From NCBI GenBank assembly GCA_963667375.1, contig OY763323.1:1922001-1986000 (forward strand): a DNA stretch of 64,000 nt. The letters are read 5' to 3'. Each line of letters starts with the position of its first letter. The stretch's first letter is position 1. This DNA comes from G963556115 sp963667375 (lineage in GTDB: Bacteria; Planctomycetota; SZUA-567). Of the stretch, positions 53,721 through 62,872 are shown piece after piece. Position numbers and translations under genes: made by a program. The notes beneath the pieces were generated by a model. It made no database searches. It worked only from the letters and a program-made list of their open reading frames with translations, and had not been told where the DNA came from.

Positions 53721-55253
53721 TTATTTTTCTTTGCTGTATTTCTTGTTTTCCAGCAGTTCGTTGGCTTTATCTTCGGTGTTGGTTCTCAGCGCTATTACCG
53801 CCGGATTTTTACCGATAAAGAACTGCAGGAGTACCGGGGCATCATAGCCGAGGGAATTGTCTATACTCTTGAAATCAGTGATATTGTCGACAACATTCTG
53901 ATTGATAAGTTTGATCAGCATGCCTGAAGCCAGACCATTATTGAAGGCTTCACTGCCTACTGCGACCTCCTTTATGATAACACCGGTCATGCCTTTGTAC
54001 ATTTCCTGTTCTTCAGCACTGCCTTCAGACACAGGAATGACAGAAATACCAAGCTTACTACTCACATACTCTGCGCCTGCAGGAGCCATTGATTCCTTGA
54101 CCTTCTCTTCTTCCTGCGGCAGCCCCATCTTCTTTGGCTGCTTGGCTATTGTAATATTCAGCGATTTTCTCTGTCCATTACGCATAACCACTATCTCAAC
54201 GGTCTTGCCTACCTTGGTATGAGCTACCAGATTCTGCAGCTGTTGTGGGCTTTTTAATTGTGTGCCGTCATATTCCAGCATAATGTCACCCATGCGCATT
54301 CCACCTTCAAACGCCGGAGCTCCGGGGTATGGCTGCATAACCAGAATTCCATCAGTGACTCCCGGGAGCGCTTCACTCATTTCCGGGGTCAGATCACGCA
54401 TCGCTACACCCAGATAACCTCTGGTTACACTTCCGGTGTTTTCCAGTTCGGTAAGAATTTCTTTGGCCATATTGATTGGAATTGAGAAGCCTACGCCGTC
54501 TGAGCCGCCTGAAGCTGATGAAATGGCTGAGTTGATACCGATAACCTCACCGTCAAGATTGAATAGCGGACCGCCGGAGTTACCCATGTTGATGGTAGCA
54601 TCGGTCTGAAAAAAGTCTTTGTACACGATGTCTCTCAGTTTACCGCCCAGTTCGTTACGGTTGGTTGCTGAAATAATACCGGCAGTGACACTCTGTTCCA
54701 GGCCGAAAGGCGCGCCGATGGCTATTACAATATTTCCAACCTTCATTTGTGAAGAATCGCCAAGTCTGGCGTATTTAAAGGTGAGCCCGTCGGGATTGAT
54801 GATTTTAACTACAGCCAGATCGGTTTTGGGGTCAGCTCCTACAACTTCACCCTGATATTTGGTGCCGTCCTCCATAATTACTTCTATTGTGCTGGCATCT
54901 TCAATAACATGATTATTGGTGATAATAGAACCCTTTTCATCAATAATCACTCCGCTGCCCATGCCTTCGGCTTTTTGGGAACGAGGAGCACTATCCTGAA
55001 ACTTTTTAAAAAAGTCCTTCAGCTCATCTGGGGCATTGGGTGGAAGCTGGGGCATGGATTCATTCAGGTTCAGTTCTTTTACAGTTCGTAAAGCGACAAC
55101 AGTAGGCTTTCCTTCTGCGGCTATTTCGGCATAGGCATTTGATAATGCCTTGGCTACTTTGATATTTTCACTCTCCGCTGCCTGCAGGGTGGTTGCAATA
55201 AATGCCACCGCTACCAGCAGTGAGAGAATAAAATTTTTTCCAATTCGTTGCAT
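53721..55253 (-). CDS. htrA: Periplasmic serine protease DegP/HtrA (Do-like)
   Basis: 510 residues from the ATG at 55251-55253, chosen because AAGGAGATAA lies about 6 nt upstream and a signal peptide starts there (hydrophobic 8-22, cleavage near LQA-AES); a longer frame opens at 55307. The trypsin-like triad is H115 (NNHVIEDAST), D145 (DPKTDLAVVK) and S226 (GNSGGPLF). Two PDZ domains follow (about 290-380 with RGYLGVAMRDL, and about 420-500). Length fits the two-PDZ DegP/DegQ class, which degrades or refolds damaged periplasmic proteins. It has its own terminator. Confidence 0.93.
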   Translation of the reverse strand: MQRIGKNFILSLLVAVAFIATTLQAAESENIKVAKALSNAYAEIAAEGKPTVVALRTVKELNLNESMPQLPPNAPDELKDFFKKFQDSAPRSQKAEGMGSGVIIDEKGSIITNNHVIEDASTIEVIMEDGTKYQGEVVGADPKTDLAVVKIINPDGLTFKYARLGDSSQMKVGNIVIAIGAPFGLEQSVTAGIISATNRNELGGKLRDIVYKDFFQTDATINMGNSGGPLFNLDGEVIGINSAISSASGGSDGVGFSIPINMAKEILTELENTGSVTRGYLGVAMRDLTPEMSEALPGVTDGILVMQPYPGAPAFEGGMRMGDIMLEYDGTQLKSPQQLQNLVAHTKVGKTVEIVVMRNGQRKSLNITIAKQPKKMGLPQEEEKVKESMAPAGAEYVSSKLGISVIPVSEGSAEEQEMYKGMTGVIIKEVAVGSEAFNNGLASGMLIKLINQNVVDNITDFKSIDNSLGYDAPVLLQFFIGKNPAVIALRTNTEDKANELLENKKYSKEK

Positions 55254-55632
55254 TATAGTTATCTCCTTAAAAAGTATTAATGCTTTATAGAAACAATTTA
55301 TGCTCATAAACTATCATATACTATTAATATATACCTTCTTTATTGTAATGTCAATCTTAATATGCTTTCCTTTTATTTTAATCTGAAAAGATGCAGGGGT
55401 AGTGTTTTTACTACGTAACTGGTTGTTATTCACAAGTTTCCAGATGTAGGTGTTTGTTTATATAACTAACTGTTAATATGGATGATATAAAAATTGGTTT
55501 AAAGTATGCGTGATTGTAAATGAATTTATTATTGGAATATGACAGTAGAAATAAAAAAGACCCGGCAGTAAAAAAACTGCCGGATCCCATGTAAGTTAGG
55601 TTTTAAGAGTAGGTATTTTTGATAAACAGATA
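55254..55632. other. Intergenic region with terminator of the binding-protein gene
   Basis: About 380 bp, AT-rich. Apart from the htrA ribosome site (AAGGAG) and the terminator at 55551-55586, nothing is recognised. Confidence 0.5.
55551..55586 (-). terminator. Terminator of the second sugar ABC operon
   Basis: GACCCGGCAGT (55559-55569) pairs with ACTGCCGGATC (55576-55586; one G-T type pair) around an A6 loop. The minus strand ends in TTTTTTAT. It lies 46 bp after the binding-protein stop. Confidence 0.85.
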
Positions 55633-56721
55633 TCAGTCGTAGAGAAGACCTTTGATGTCTGCATCATCCATATTTTTGCTGGTGTAGAATTTAGCACCTG
55701 TATCTACATCGGCAACCTTTTCACCTTTGTAAGCTTTGTAAGCAAGTTCAACAGCTTTGTAGCCGATCTGGAATGGATCCTGAGTGATAGAACCGAGGAA
55801 ATATCCCTGACGGACTGCATTTTTCTGACCGGCACCGGCATCAAAACCGACAACAACCAGATCCTTGTAGTTAAAGCCGAGATCTTCACCATCGTTGGTA
55901 GCAGCCAAGAGGCCCTTTACAGTAGCTTCGTTTGAGCAGAAGACACCGAGGATATTTTCATCCTGAACCTTGTTGAGAACTGCTGATGCAGAAGCGGTAG
56001 CGTCTGTAGCGGCAGCTGACGCAGGAACAACCATATCGATGAATACCTTGTTGCCCTTGGTTGGGTTCTTAGGATCGATGTATGCTGGGTTGCCTGTAAC
56101 TGCGATGTCATCGGCGGTCAGAGAGGTGTTCTTAATGATCAGGTCGATCATTGTGTCTCTGAAACCTTTACCACGGCTGAGTAGAGATTCACCAGATGCG
56201 TCCTGGTTCATAACAACGATGGTAGCTGGTTTGTCAGCGGTAGCGGCAGCAATCTTGTCCTTGATAACTTCAAACATCTTCTTGGCTCCGAGTCCGGCTG
56301 CATTGAAGTTGTCTGTAGAAGCGTTGGCGTAGATTGAGCCCTTTGGTGCGTTTGGCACACCTGAGTCAAAACCGATTACCGGAATCTTGTTGTCAAGACA
56401 CTGTTGAAGCTGGTCTACAACCGCAGTAGTGTTGAGCGCTGCAAGAGCAATAGCTACTGGATTCTTTGCCATAGCATTGTTGAGCATCTCAACCTGAATC
56501 TGTACATCACTCTCTGATGGAGGTCCTTCAAATGTGATATCTGCACCATAGTCTTTTGCAGCCTTCTGAGCGCCGAGCTTAACCTGCTGCCAGAAGTCGT
56601 GCTGTTCACCCTTTGACACTACAGCGATATATGGCTCATCTGCCTGCAGAGTCGGAGTCGCTGCGAATGAGAATGCAAAAACTGCACCCAAAACAACTGA
56701 TAGACTTTTTCTTAAATTCAT
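55633..56721 (-). CDS. Sugar ABC transporter substrate-binding protein
   Basis: 362 residues with AGGGAA upstream. The signal peptide is MNLRKSLSVVLGAVFAFSFA with cleavage near LQA-DEP. The mature part is RbsB-like: IAVVSKGEQHDFWQQVKLGAQ, IALAALNTTAVVDQLQ, IPVIGFDSGVPNAP, and near the C-terminus VVVGFDAGAGQKNAVRQGYFLGSITQDPFQIGYKAV. It is longer than RbsB because of an Ala-rich insert (VVPASAAATDATASASAVLN). It lies 147 bp after its permease, last in the cluster. The substrate is unknown. Confidence 0.88.
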   Translation of the reverse strand: MNLRKSLSVVLGAVFAFSFAATPTLQADEPYIAVVSKGEQHDFWQQVKLGAQKAAKDYGADITFEGPPSESDVQIQVEMLNNAMAKNPVAIALAALNTTAVVDQLQQCLDNKIPVIGFDSGVPNAPKGSIYANASTDNFNAAGLGAKKMFEVIKDKIAAATADKPATIVVMNQDASGESLLSRGKGFRDTMIDLIIKNTSLTADDIAVTGNPAYIDPKNPTKGNKVFIDMVVPASAAATDATASASAVLNKVQDENILGVFCSNEATVKGLLAATNDGEDLGFNYKDLVVVGFDAGAGQKNAVRQGYFLGSITQDPFQIGYKAVELAYKAYKGEKVADVDTGAKFYTSKNMDDADIKGLLYD

Positions 56722-56868
56722 AATACGTGTTCCCTATAATCAAAAGAAACGAAACTTACCATGCTCATAACAATGAGCCACACAAACAATATTTTGATAC
56801 ATTTTAACTAATCTTAAAACTACTTTATAATTGTAGCACACATTTGTTTCGTAATTATTAATACTGCG

Positions 56869-58092
56869 TTAGTCCTGTTCTTTGTTGCGTTCCTGCTCGA
56901 ACATGCGCTGTGATTCCTGTTCGCGGATTCTTTCTTCAACCTTTTCCTGTTTTTCCTGGGCTTTAAGTTCAGCGTAAACCCGTTTCAGTTCTGCTTTCAG
57001 CTTGGTAATCTCTGCGGCACTGGCACCATCTGCTTTACGCTGGATAATTCTCTGACTTTCACGCTGTTTGAATTCTGCAGCTTTACCCAGTACTCTGACT
57101 TTAGAAGCCTTCTTATTTCGATAGACGTCAAGCAGTACCGCACCGACAACAACCACACCAGTGAAGAAGGTCTGATAGTGTGACTGCAGATCCATGGACG
57201 GAAGACCTGAACGCAGGACACTCATAATGTATACACCGATCATAGTACCGAAGATAGTACCGGAACCACCGGCGAGAGAGGTACCACCGATTACCGCACC
57301 TGCAATAGCGTATAATTCAAAACCTGCACCCTGAGCCGGCATTACTGTAGTGTATACCGCGGCGAAAGCGATACCGCCAAGACCGGCGCAGAAGCCACTT
57401 ATAACGTAGGCCATCAGTTCCCATTTTTTTACATTTACACCTGAGAGTCTGGCTGCTTCCTTGTTACTGCCGATTGCGAAGATATAACGTCCCAGCTTGG
57501 TCTTGGTCAATACAATATAGGCGATGATTGCAATTCCGAAGAGTATTATCGCCCCTGTCGGTATCGGGGTTCGGTCGTCGGATATAAATTTGAAGAAATC
57601 CTTGAACCAGCCGTCTGAAGATGAGCGGGTAGGGAAGGTGGCGCTTCGTACATTTGAAACGATAGAACCTACACCCATTGAGATCATCATAGTACCCATG
57701 GTGGCAATAAACGGAGGTAGTGACATTCGTGAGACCATGATACCATTGAATATTCCAAAGAGTACGGCCACTATCATGATCAGAAGCAGTGCTGCCCAGA
57801 TCGGCCAGTTCCAGGTTTTATAAGCAGTACCACCAGTTATCGCAGCACACATCATGACCGTACCCAGAGAGAGGTCGATACCGCCGGTGATAATAACAAA
57901 GGTAACACCGATCGCTAAAAATCCGATATAATACGATGAATCAAGGATATTTACCAGTGTATTATATGAGAAGAAGTTTCTACCGAAGAATGAGAAGAAA
58001 ACATAAATCAAAACCAGTGCGGCAGGAGCGAGAAATTTCTGCCAGTTTATTTTCTTCTGTGTTGTATTCAATTCCTGATTATCTGAGCTCAT
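56869..58092 (-). CDS. Sugar ABC transporter permease with charged C-terminal extension
   Basis: 407 residues with AGGGGAA upstream. The membrane part (to about 335) is RbsC-like: ITGGIDLSLGTVMMCAAITGG, MSLPPFIATMGTMMISMGVG and FELYAIAGAVIGGTSLAGGSG. Beyond it runs a cytoplasmic tail of about 75 residues rich in Lys, Glu, Arg and Gln (ITKLKAELKRVYAELKAQEKQEK), predicted as coiled coil. Such a tail is not usual in RbsC permeases, which end near 320-340. The gene starts directly after the ATPase stop, so they are coupled. Confidence 0.88.
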   Translation of the reverse strand: MSSDNQELNTTQKKINWQKFLAPAALVLIYVFFSFFGRNFFSYNTLVNILDSSYYIGFLAIGVTFVIITGGIDLSLGTVMMCAAITGGTAYKTWNWPIWAALLLIMIVAVLFGIFNGIMVSRMSLPPFIATMGTMMISMGVGSIVSNVRSATFPTRSSSDGWFKDFFKFISDDRTPIPTGAIILFGIAIIAYIVLTKTKLGRYIFAIGSNKEAARLSGVNVKKWELMAYVISGFCAGLGGIAFAAVYTTVMPAQGAGFELYAIAGAVIGGTSLAGGSGTIFGTMIGVYIMSVLRSGLPSMDLQSHYQTFFTGVVVVGAVLLDVYRNKKASKVRVLGKAAEFKQRESQRIIQRKADGASAAEITKLKAELKRVYAELKAQEKQEKVEERIREQESQRMFEQERNKEQD

Positions 58093-59595
58093 TTATTTTC
58101 CCCTTAGTGTAGCTAAGTGCATAATCTTTTCTTGACTTGCGTCCTTAATATCCAGTTCGCCGGTAACCCGGCCTTCACACATTACAATAATTCTGTCACT
58201 CATTCTGAGTACTTCCGGCAGCTCTGAGGAGATCATGATTATTGATTTTCCTTCTTTTACCAGTTCATTCATGAGATGATAGATTTCACTTTTGGCACCG
58301 ACATCAATACCGCGGGTCGGTTCATCAAAGATAAGAATGTCACAGTTCTTTATCAGCCATTTGGCGATAACAACCTTCTGCTGGTTACCTCCGGACAGAT
58401 TTTTAATCAGCTGATTTACTGAAGGTGTCTTGATCTTCAAGGTGTCCACATACTCTGAAGCCACCCTTTTGGCTTTTTTGTAATCCACGAAGATGGATTT
58501 TTCAAATTTCTCGTAAGAGGTCATGATTGAGTTGTCAAGAACACTCAGACCTACAGCCAGACCATAACGTTTACGGTCTTCGGAGAGGTAGCCTATGCCG
58601 AAACGGATTGCATCCATCGGGTTGCCGATAGTCACCGGTCGGCCATGAATTTTAATTATACCCCGTTCATGCGGATCGGCACCGAAGATTGCACGAACGG
58701 TCTCGGTTCTACCGGCACCCATAAGACCGGAGAATCCCAGAATTTCACTTTTACGAAGCTTGAAGCTGACATCTTTTACCATGCGTCCGGCGTTGAGGTT
58801 TTCCACCTCCAGCACAAGATCGGCATTTTCTTTAACATGCGATTCAGTCTTCGGCTGTTCGTAGATTACGCGTCCGACCATCATGTTAACAATATCTTCC
58901 TTGGTCAGATTCTTGGTCTCGCCGTTTCCGGCATTTTCGCCATCACGCATAACCGTTATGCGGTCGGTGATTTCGCCGATTTCATCCATACGGTGAGAGA
59001 TATAGATCATCGCTACACCTTTGGAGGCGAGGTCACGCATTATAGTAAACAGCTCACTGATTTCCTTATCGGTAAGAGCCGCTGTCGGTTCATCGAGGAT
59101 CAGTATTTTTAGATCATGGGATACCGCTTTGGCAATTTCCACCATCTGCTGTTTGCCAACAGTAAGATTGGCAAGCTTTTCCTTAGGGTTGATATCCACA
59201 TTGAGGCGCTGCAGCAGTTCTGCAGTCCGCTTGTTCTGGGCTTTTTCATCCAGAAGGATGCCGTTTGAGGACATGGATTCGCGACCGATGAAGATATTCT
59301 GCGCAACTGTGAGATGCTCCATCATGTTCAGTTCCTGGTGGATAATACCAATACCCCAGCGTAAAGCGTCTTTGGGGTTTGCAGGATTGAAAAGTCTTCC
59401 ATCGACTAAAATCTCGCCAGAGTCCTTCTCATGTATACCGGTAAGAACCTTCATCAGAGTTGATTTTCCGGCACCATTTTCACCTACAAGAGCATGAATT
59501 TCACCCTCACGGAGTTCGAAATCCACACTTTTGAGTGCGTGTACGCCAGCAAAACGTTTGTCGATGCTTTTCATAGAAAGGATTGTTTTTTTCAT
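58093..59595 (-). CDS. Sugar ABC transporter ATP-binding protein (double ATPase)
   Basis: 500 residues, RbsA/MglA type. The first half has GENGAGKST (37-45), LTVGKQQMVEIAKA and ILILDEPTAALT; the second has GLMGAGRTE in place of Walker A, NLSGGNQQKVVIAKW and ILIFDEPTRGIDVGA. It energises sugar uptake at the inner membrane. It is the only ATPase in a cluster with two permeases and two binding proteins, so it may serve both. Confidence 0.92.
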   Translation of the reverse strand: MKKTILSMKSIDKRFAGVHALKSVDFELREGEIHALVGENGAGKSTLMKVLTGIHEKDSGEILVDGRLFNPANPKDALRWGIGIIHQELNMMEHLTVAQNIFIGRESMSSNGILLDEKAQNKRTAELLQRLNVDINPKEKLANLTVGKQQMVEIAKAVSHDLKILILDEPTAALTDKEISELFTIMRDLASKGVAMIYISHRMDEIGEITDRITVMRDGENAGNGETKNLTKEDIVNMMVGRVIYEQPKTESHVKENADLVLEVENLNAGRMVKDVSFKLRKSEILGFSGLMGAGRTETVRAIFGADPHERGIIKIHGRPVTIGNPMDAIRFGIGYLSEDRKRYGLAVGLSVLDNSIMTSYEKFEKSIFVDYKKAKRVASEYVDTLKIKTPSVNQLIKNLSGGNQQKVVIAKWLIKNCDILIFDEPTRGIDVGAKSEIYHLMNELVKEGKSIIMISSELPEVLRMSDRIIVMCEGRVTGELDIKDASQEKIMHLATLRGK

Positions 59596-60090
59596 AGTTC
59601 TTTTCTATCTAGTTAGCAAAACAAAATAATACAAAAAATAAACGAAATCTATGTAGTTATACACCAAGTATTGAAAGTCAATGTAAAAGCGGCTGCAGGG
59701 AGTCTCTAGTGATTAAAATATATTTTATGTGACGGTACTGCACCTGTATTAAAAATGAATATGCCGTGTCTGTTTGTTTGTAAAGTAACAGATTAGTGTG
59801 GATAGAAGTAAATCTGTATTTACTATACATTATAAAATTCATTTATGCTATAGATAAAAGCAACATAATTTATGGATAAAAACGGCTTGTGTTTTTTAAT
59901 ATAATTATACTGCTCCCGCTGTATAATATTTACACACTGTTATTTATATATTTATAGAATAAATACTTATGGTTAAAAAATAATATGTTTATCTTGTAAT
60001 ATGTATTTTAAAGATATATTGTATTAGTCAAAAATTTAATATCGTTTTTTTGAATATTTGTACTTGCTCATAATGTAACGTATTGGAGAC
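59596..60090. other. AT-rich intergenic region between permease and ATPase genes
   Basis: About 500 bp with many short A/T runs. No gene, terminator or clear operator is seen. Its length suggests a separate promoter for the ATPase-permease-binding protein genes. Confidence 0.4.
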
Positions 60091-61095
60091 TTAAAATTCT
60101 GCCTGCTTACTTTTGCGGTAACGGTCAATTGCGACAGTTATAATAAGTATCGCACCGACAATCACCTTGGTGACACTGGAATTAATGCCCATCAGGTTGC
60201 TGCCGTTATAAATAGTCCAGACAAAGAGTGCGCCAACAAATGCTCCAATTGGTGACCCTTCTGCTCCGGACAGGCTCGCACCTCCGAGCACGGCCGCTGC
60301 TACAGCATCCAGTTCGAACATTGACCCCGAATTCGGATTTCCGCCCCAGGCACGCATTGTGGTCATTATTCCTGCAACCCCTGCGAGTAAACCATCTATC
60401 GCGTAGACTCCGTAGATTACGAACCTGGTGTTAATTCCTGATAATTTTGCCGCTTGAACGTTGCTGCCGATAGCAAAAACAAAGCGTCCGAAGGTGGTGG
60501 CTTTAATTATAAAGGTAAAAATGCCGACAACCGCAACCAGAATCAGAAACAGATGCGGAATACCTAAAAATCCGGTGTTGGCAAAATTACTGATGCTTCG
60601 CGGGAGATTATAGATCGATCTTCCGTCTGAGAGAATCAGGGCCAGACCCCGGAGGATAATCATCATTCCCAGTGTGGCGACAAATGGCGGCAATTTCAGG
60701 TCAAAGATAAATATCCCATTAAAAACACCTAAAATAAAGGTTATCGCCAGAACTATCAGTATCGCCGAAGTAATAGAGTAGTTGTAGTTCATAGATCTGG
60801 AAATCAGCATTGCCATGATTACATTGCTTATGCCGACGATACTTCCGATCGAAAGATCTATGCCCCCGGTAATAATCGGAAATAATACTCCTACTGCAAT
60901 TACTCCATTTATTGCCATCTGGTTGGCCAGGTTCTGGATATTCTTGAGAGTAAAAAAACTTTCATTAGTAATACCCAGATACAGCCAGATTGAAGCGGTG
61001 ATAATGAGAATTACAACCTCGGTGGTCAGAACAGGGCTGTTCTGCCTTCTGAGCGTCCGATGTCTTCCAATTGCCGTCGCTTCATTTACTGTCAT
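60091..61095 (-). CDS. Sugar ABC transporter permease
   Basis: 334 residues, RbsC type: ITGGIDLSIGSIVGISNVIMA (about 75-95), LKLPPFVATLGMMIILRGLAL, NVQAAKLSGINTRFVIYGVYA and a coupling region GSMFELDAVAAAVLGGASLSGAEG. About ten membrane segments. It follows the second binding-protein gene by 161 bp on the same strand. The ribosome site (AGGCAG) is weak. Confidence 0.88.
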   Translation of the reverse strand: MTVNEATAIGRHRTLRRQNSPVLTTEVVILIITASIWLYLGITNESFFTLKNIQNLANQMAINGVIAVGVLFPIITGGIDLSIGSIVGISNVIMAMLISRSMNYNYSITSAILIVLAITFILGVFNGIFIFDLKLPPFVATLGMMIILRGLALILSDGRSIYNLPRSISNFANTGFLGIPHLFLILVAVVGIFTFIIKATTFGRFVFAIGSNVQAAKLSGINTRFVIYGVYAIDGLLAGVAGIMTTMRAWGGNPNSGSMFELDAVAAAVLGGASLSGAEGSPIGAFVGALFVWTIYNGSNLMGINSSVTKVIVGAILIITVAIDRYRKSKQAEF

Positions 61096-61256
61096 TATTA
61101 TTGCTGCCTTATATAATACTGCGGTTACATTTGCTATGCCGCGTGCTGGTTATAACTATTATCTGACTGTGCTGTACAGTAGGATTTAGAAGTTATAATC
61201 TCAGCCTGCCTGGGGTTAGCAAAATCTAACAGTTGAGTGAGTATTCGTAAAAAGTA

Positions 61257-62222
61257 TTAACGGCCTTTTAACGGATAGATGTATTTATCAACAATTCCGC
61301 TTTGTAGCAGTTTTTTGTTAATACTGATTGTACCAGTGTTGACATATCTTGGAAGTTTTTCGCCTCTTATCGCCTTCAGGGCGAATTCTACTCCCATATA
61401 ACCCATTTCCCAGGGTTTCTGTACTATCATCGAATCGACAAAGCCATTTTCAACGCCCCAGATTTCATTTGGTCCGGCATCAACTACAATTACTGCCAGG
61501 TCATCTCTGCCGGCGATATCCAGTGCCCGCACCATATCATCACCTGTCGGTTGGTTGCTGGCGAAGATCCCTTTGAGATCACTGTAGCGGGTGAGAAAGT
61601 CCTGGGTGATATTTGTCGCGACCCCAATCTTTCCCTGTGCATCGCTGAAAGCCACAATTTCGATCTCAGGGTACTTGTTCTTTATTGTCTCTTCAAATGC
61701 ACGCCGCCTGCTTTCAAGCGAGCCGGCACCGCCAATAAATGATATTCCGGCAATCTTTCCGGCAGCTTTACCGAATTTCTTTTTGAGTGCCTGTGCCATT
61801 TCTTCTGCTGCCAGCACTCCGATCTTTTCATTGTCAGAAGCCAGATATGACAGGTATTTGTCAGTATTGGCTTTACTGTCGATTATGATCAGTGGAATAC
61901 CAGCTTGTGCTGCTTTCTCGATTGCAGGAACCAGTGGTGCTGCGGCCGAAGGAGCTAGTACGATAGCATCTGGACGGGTCGAGATGGCATTTTCAAGCAT
62001 GGCAATCTGTTTATCTATGTCGCTTTCAGCTACAGGCCACTGTGCAGTAACGTTTACCCCCAGCTCTTTTCCGGCTATTAGAGCCCCTGACATGACAATC
62101 TGCCAGTACTCCGATTCACTGGATTTCATAATTACACTTATTCTCGGCTCTGCAGCAGTCGCTGGCAGAGTGCAAAATAAAGAGTATACGGCTAACAATA
62201 CAACAGCAAAAAACCTATACAT
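61257..62222 (-). CDS. Sugar ABC transporter substrate-binding protein
   Basis: 321 residues from the ATG at 62220-62222, where a signal peptide begins (MYRFFAVVLLAVYSLFCTLPATAA-EPR); the frame also opens at a TTG at 62255, and neither start has a good ribosome site. RbsB-like features: ISVIMKSSESEYWQIVMSGALIAG, DAIVLAPSAAAPLVPAIEKAAQAGIPLIIIDS, and IVVDAGPNEIWGVENGFVDSMIVQKPWEMGYMGVEFA. It would feed the permease at 60091-61095. The substrate is unknown. Confidence 0.87.
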   Translation of the reverse strand: MYRFFAVVLLAVYSLFCTLPATAAEPRISVIMKSSESEYWQIVMSGALIAGKELGVNVTAQWPVAESDIDKQIAMLENAISTRPDAIVLAPSAAAPLVPAIEKAAQAGIPLIIIDSKANTDKYLSYLASDNEKIGVLAAEEMAQALKKKFGKAAGKIAGISFIGGAGSLESRRRAFEETIKNKYPEIEIVAFSDAQGKIGVATNITQDFLTRYSDLKGIFASNQPTGDDMVRALDIAGRDDLAVIVVDAGPNEIWGVENGFVDSMIVQKPWEMGYMGVEFALKAIRGEKLPRYVNTGTISINKKLLQSGIVDKYIYPLKGR

Positions 62223-62255
62223 AAATAAACGGGTTTCTGATACACGAATCAACAA

Positions 62256-62872
62256 AACTTAATTATTACACTTTCAGACTTGATGTTATTAAATTATAAT
62301 CAAATGGTGTTCCAGATTTATGAGTTTTTGTTGAAAATACTGTTTGTTCGTTTTTACACGGAGAAATACCGCTTATAAACAATATTTGAAACATATGTGA
62401 CGCATGCTGCCGGGTAATATGAAATATTTTATGTGTATTTTGTATACAGTAAGAGTGTTTATCTGTGTAAAAGCTATACAATTTCGGTTCGGTATTGACA
62501 AATGTTACATTATTCCGGAGTCAGATGTATATATTGATAAGTATTGATGCTTTATTTGCGTTTGAAATAAAAGTGTTGATACTGGTAAATATATTAGTGT
62601 GTAATATATTATAGATGATATTTGTAATTTTGTAATTCCAATCTGCGGCTATTTTTCTTGCATAGCCTGTTTCTCTGGTGTATATTTATTACACAGGTTT
62701 GTGTTTGTGGGTAAATATTATACAATTTATACATTATAAATAATGGGTTTTGTTAGTTATTGTATTAGGCGTTCAGTGGAATTTGTAAGCGTAGCGGTGT
62801 ACTGCTGCGTGCAAGTAAGAGATTGGATCTGCTTTTTTGATGGTATTGATATAAGTAAGATTACAGGTTTTG
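62256..62872. other. Divergent intergenic region
   Basis: About 600 bp of AT-rich DNA between the binding-protein gene and an NtrC-type regulator. It must carry both promoters. No sigma-54 match, operator or small gene is evident. Confidence 0.45.
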
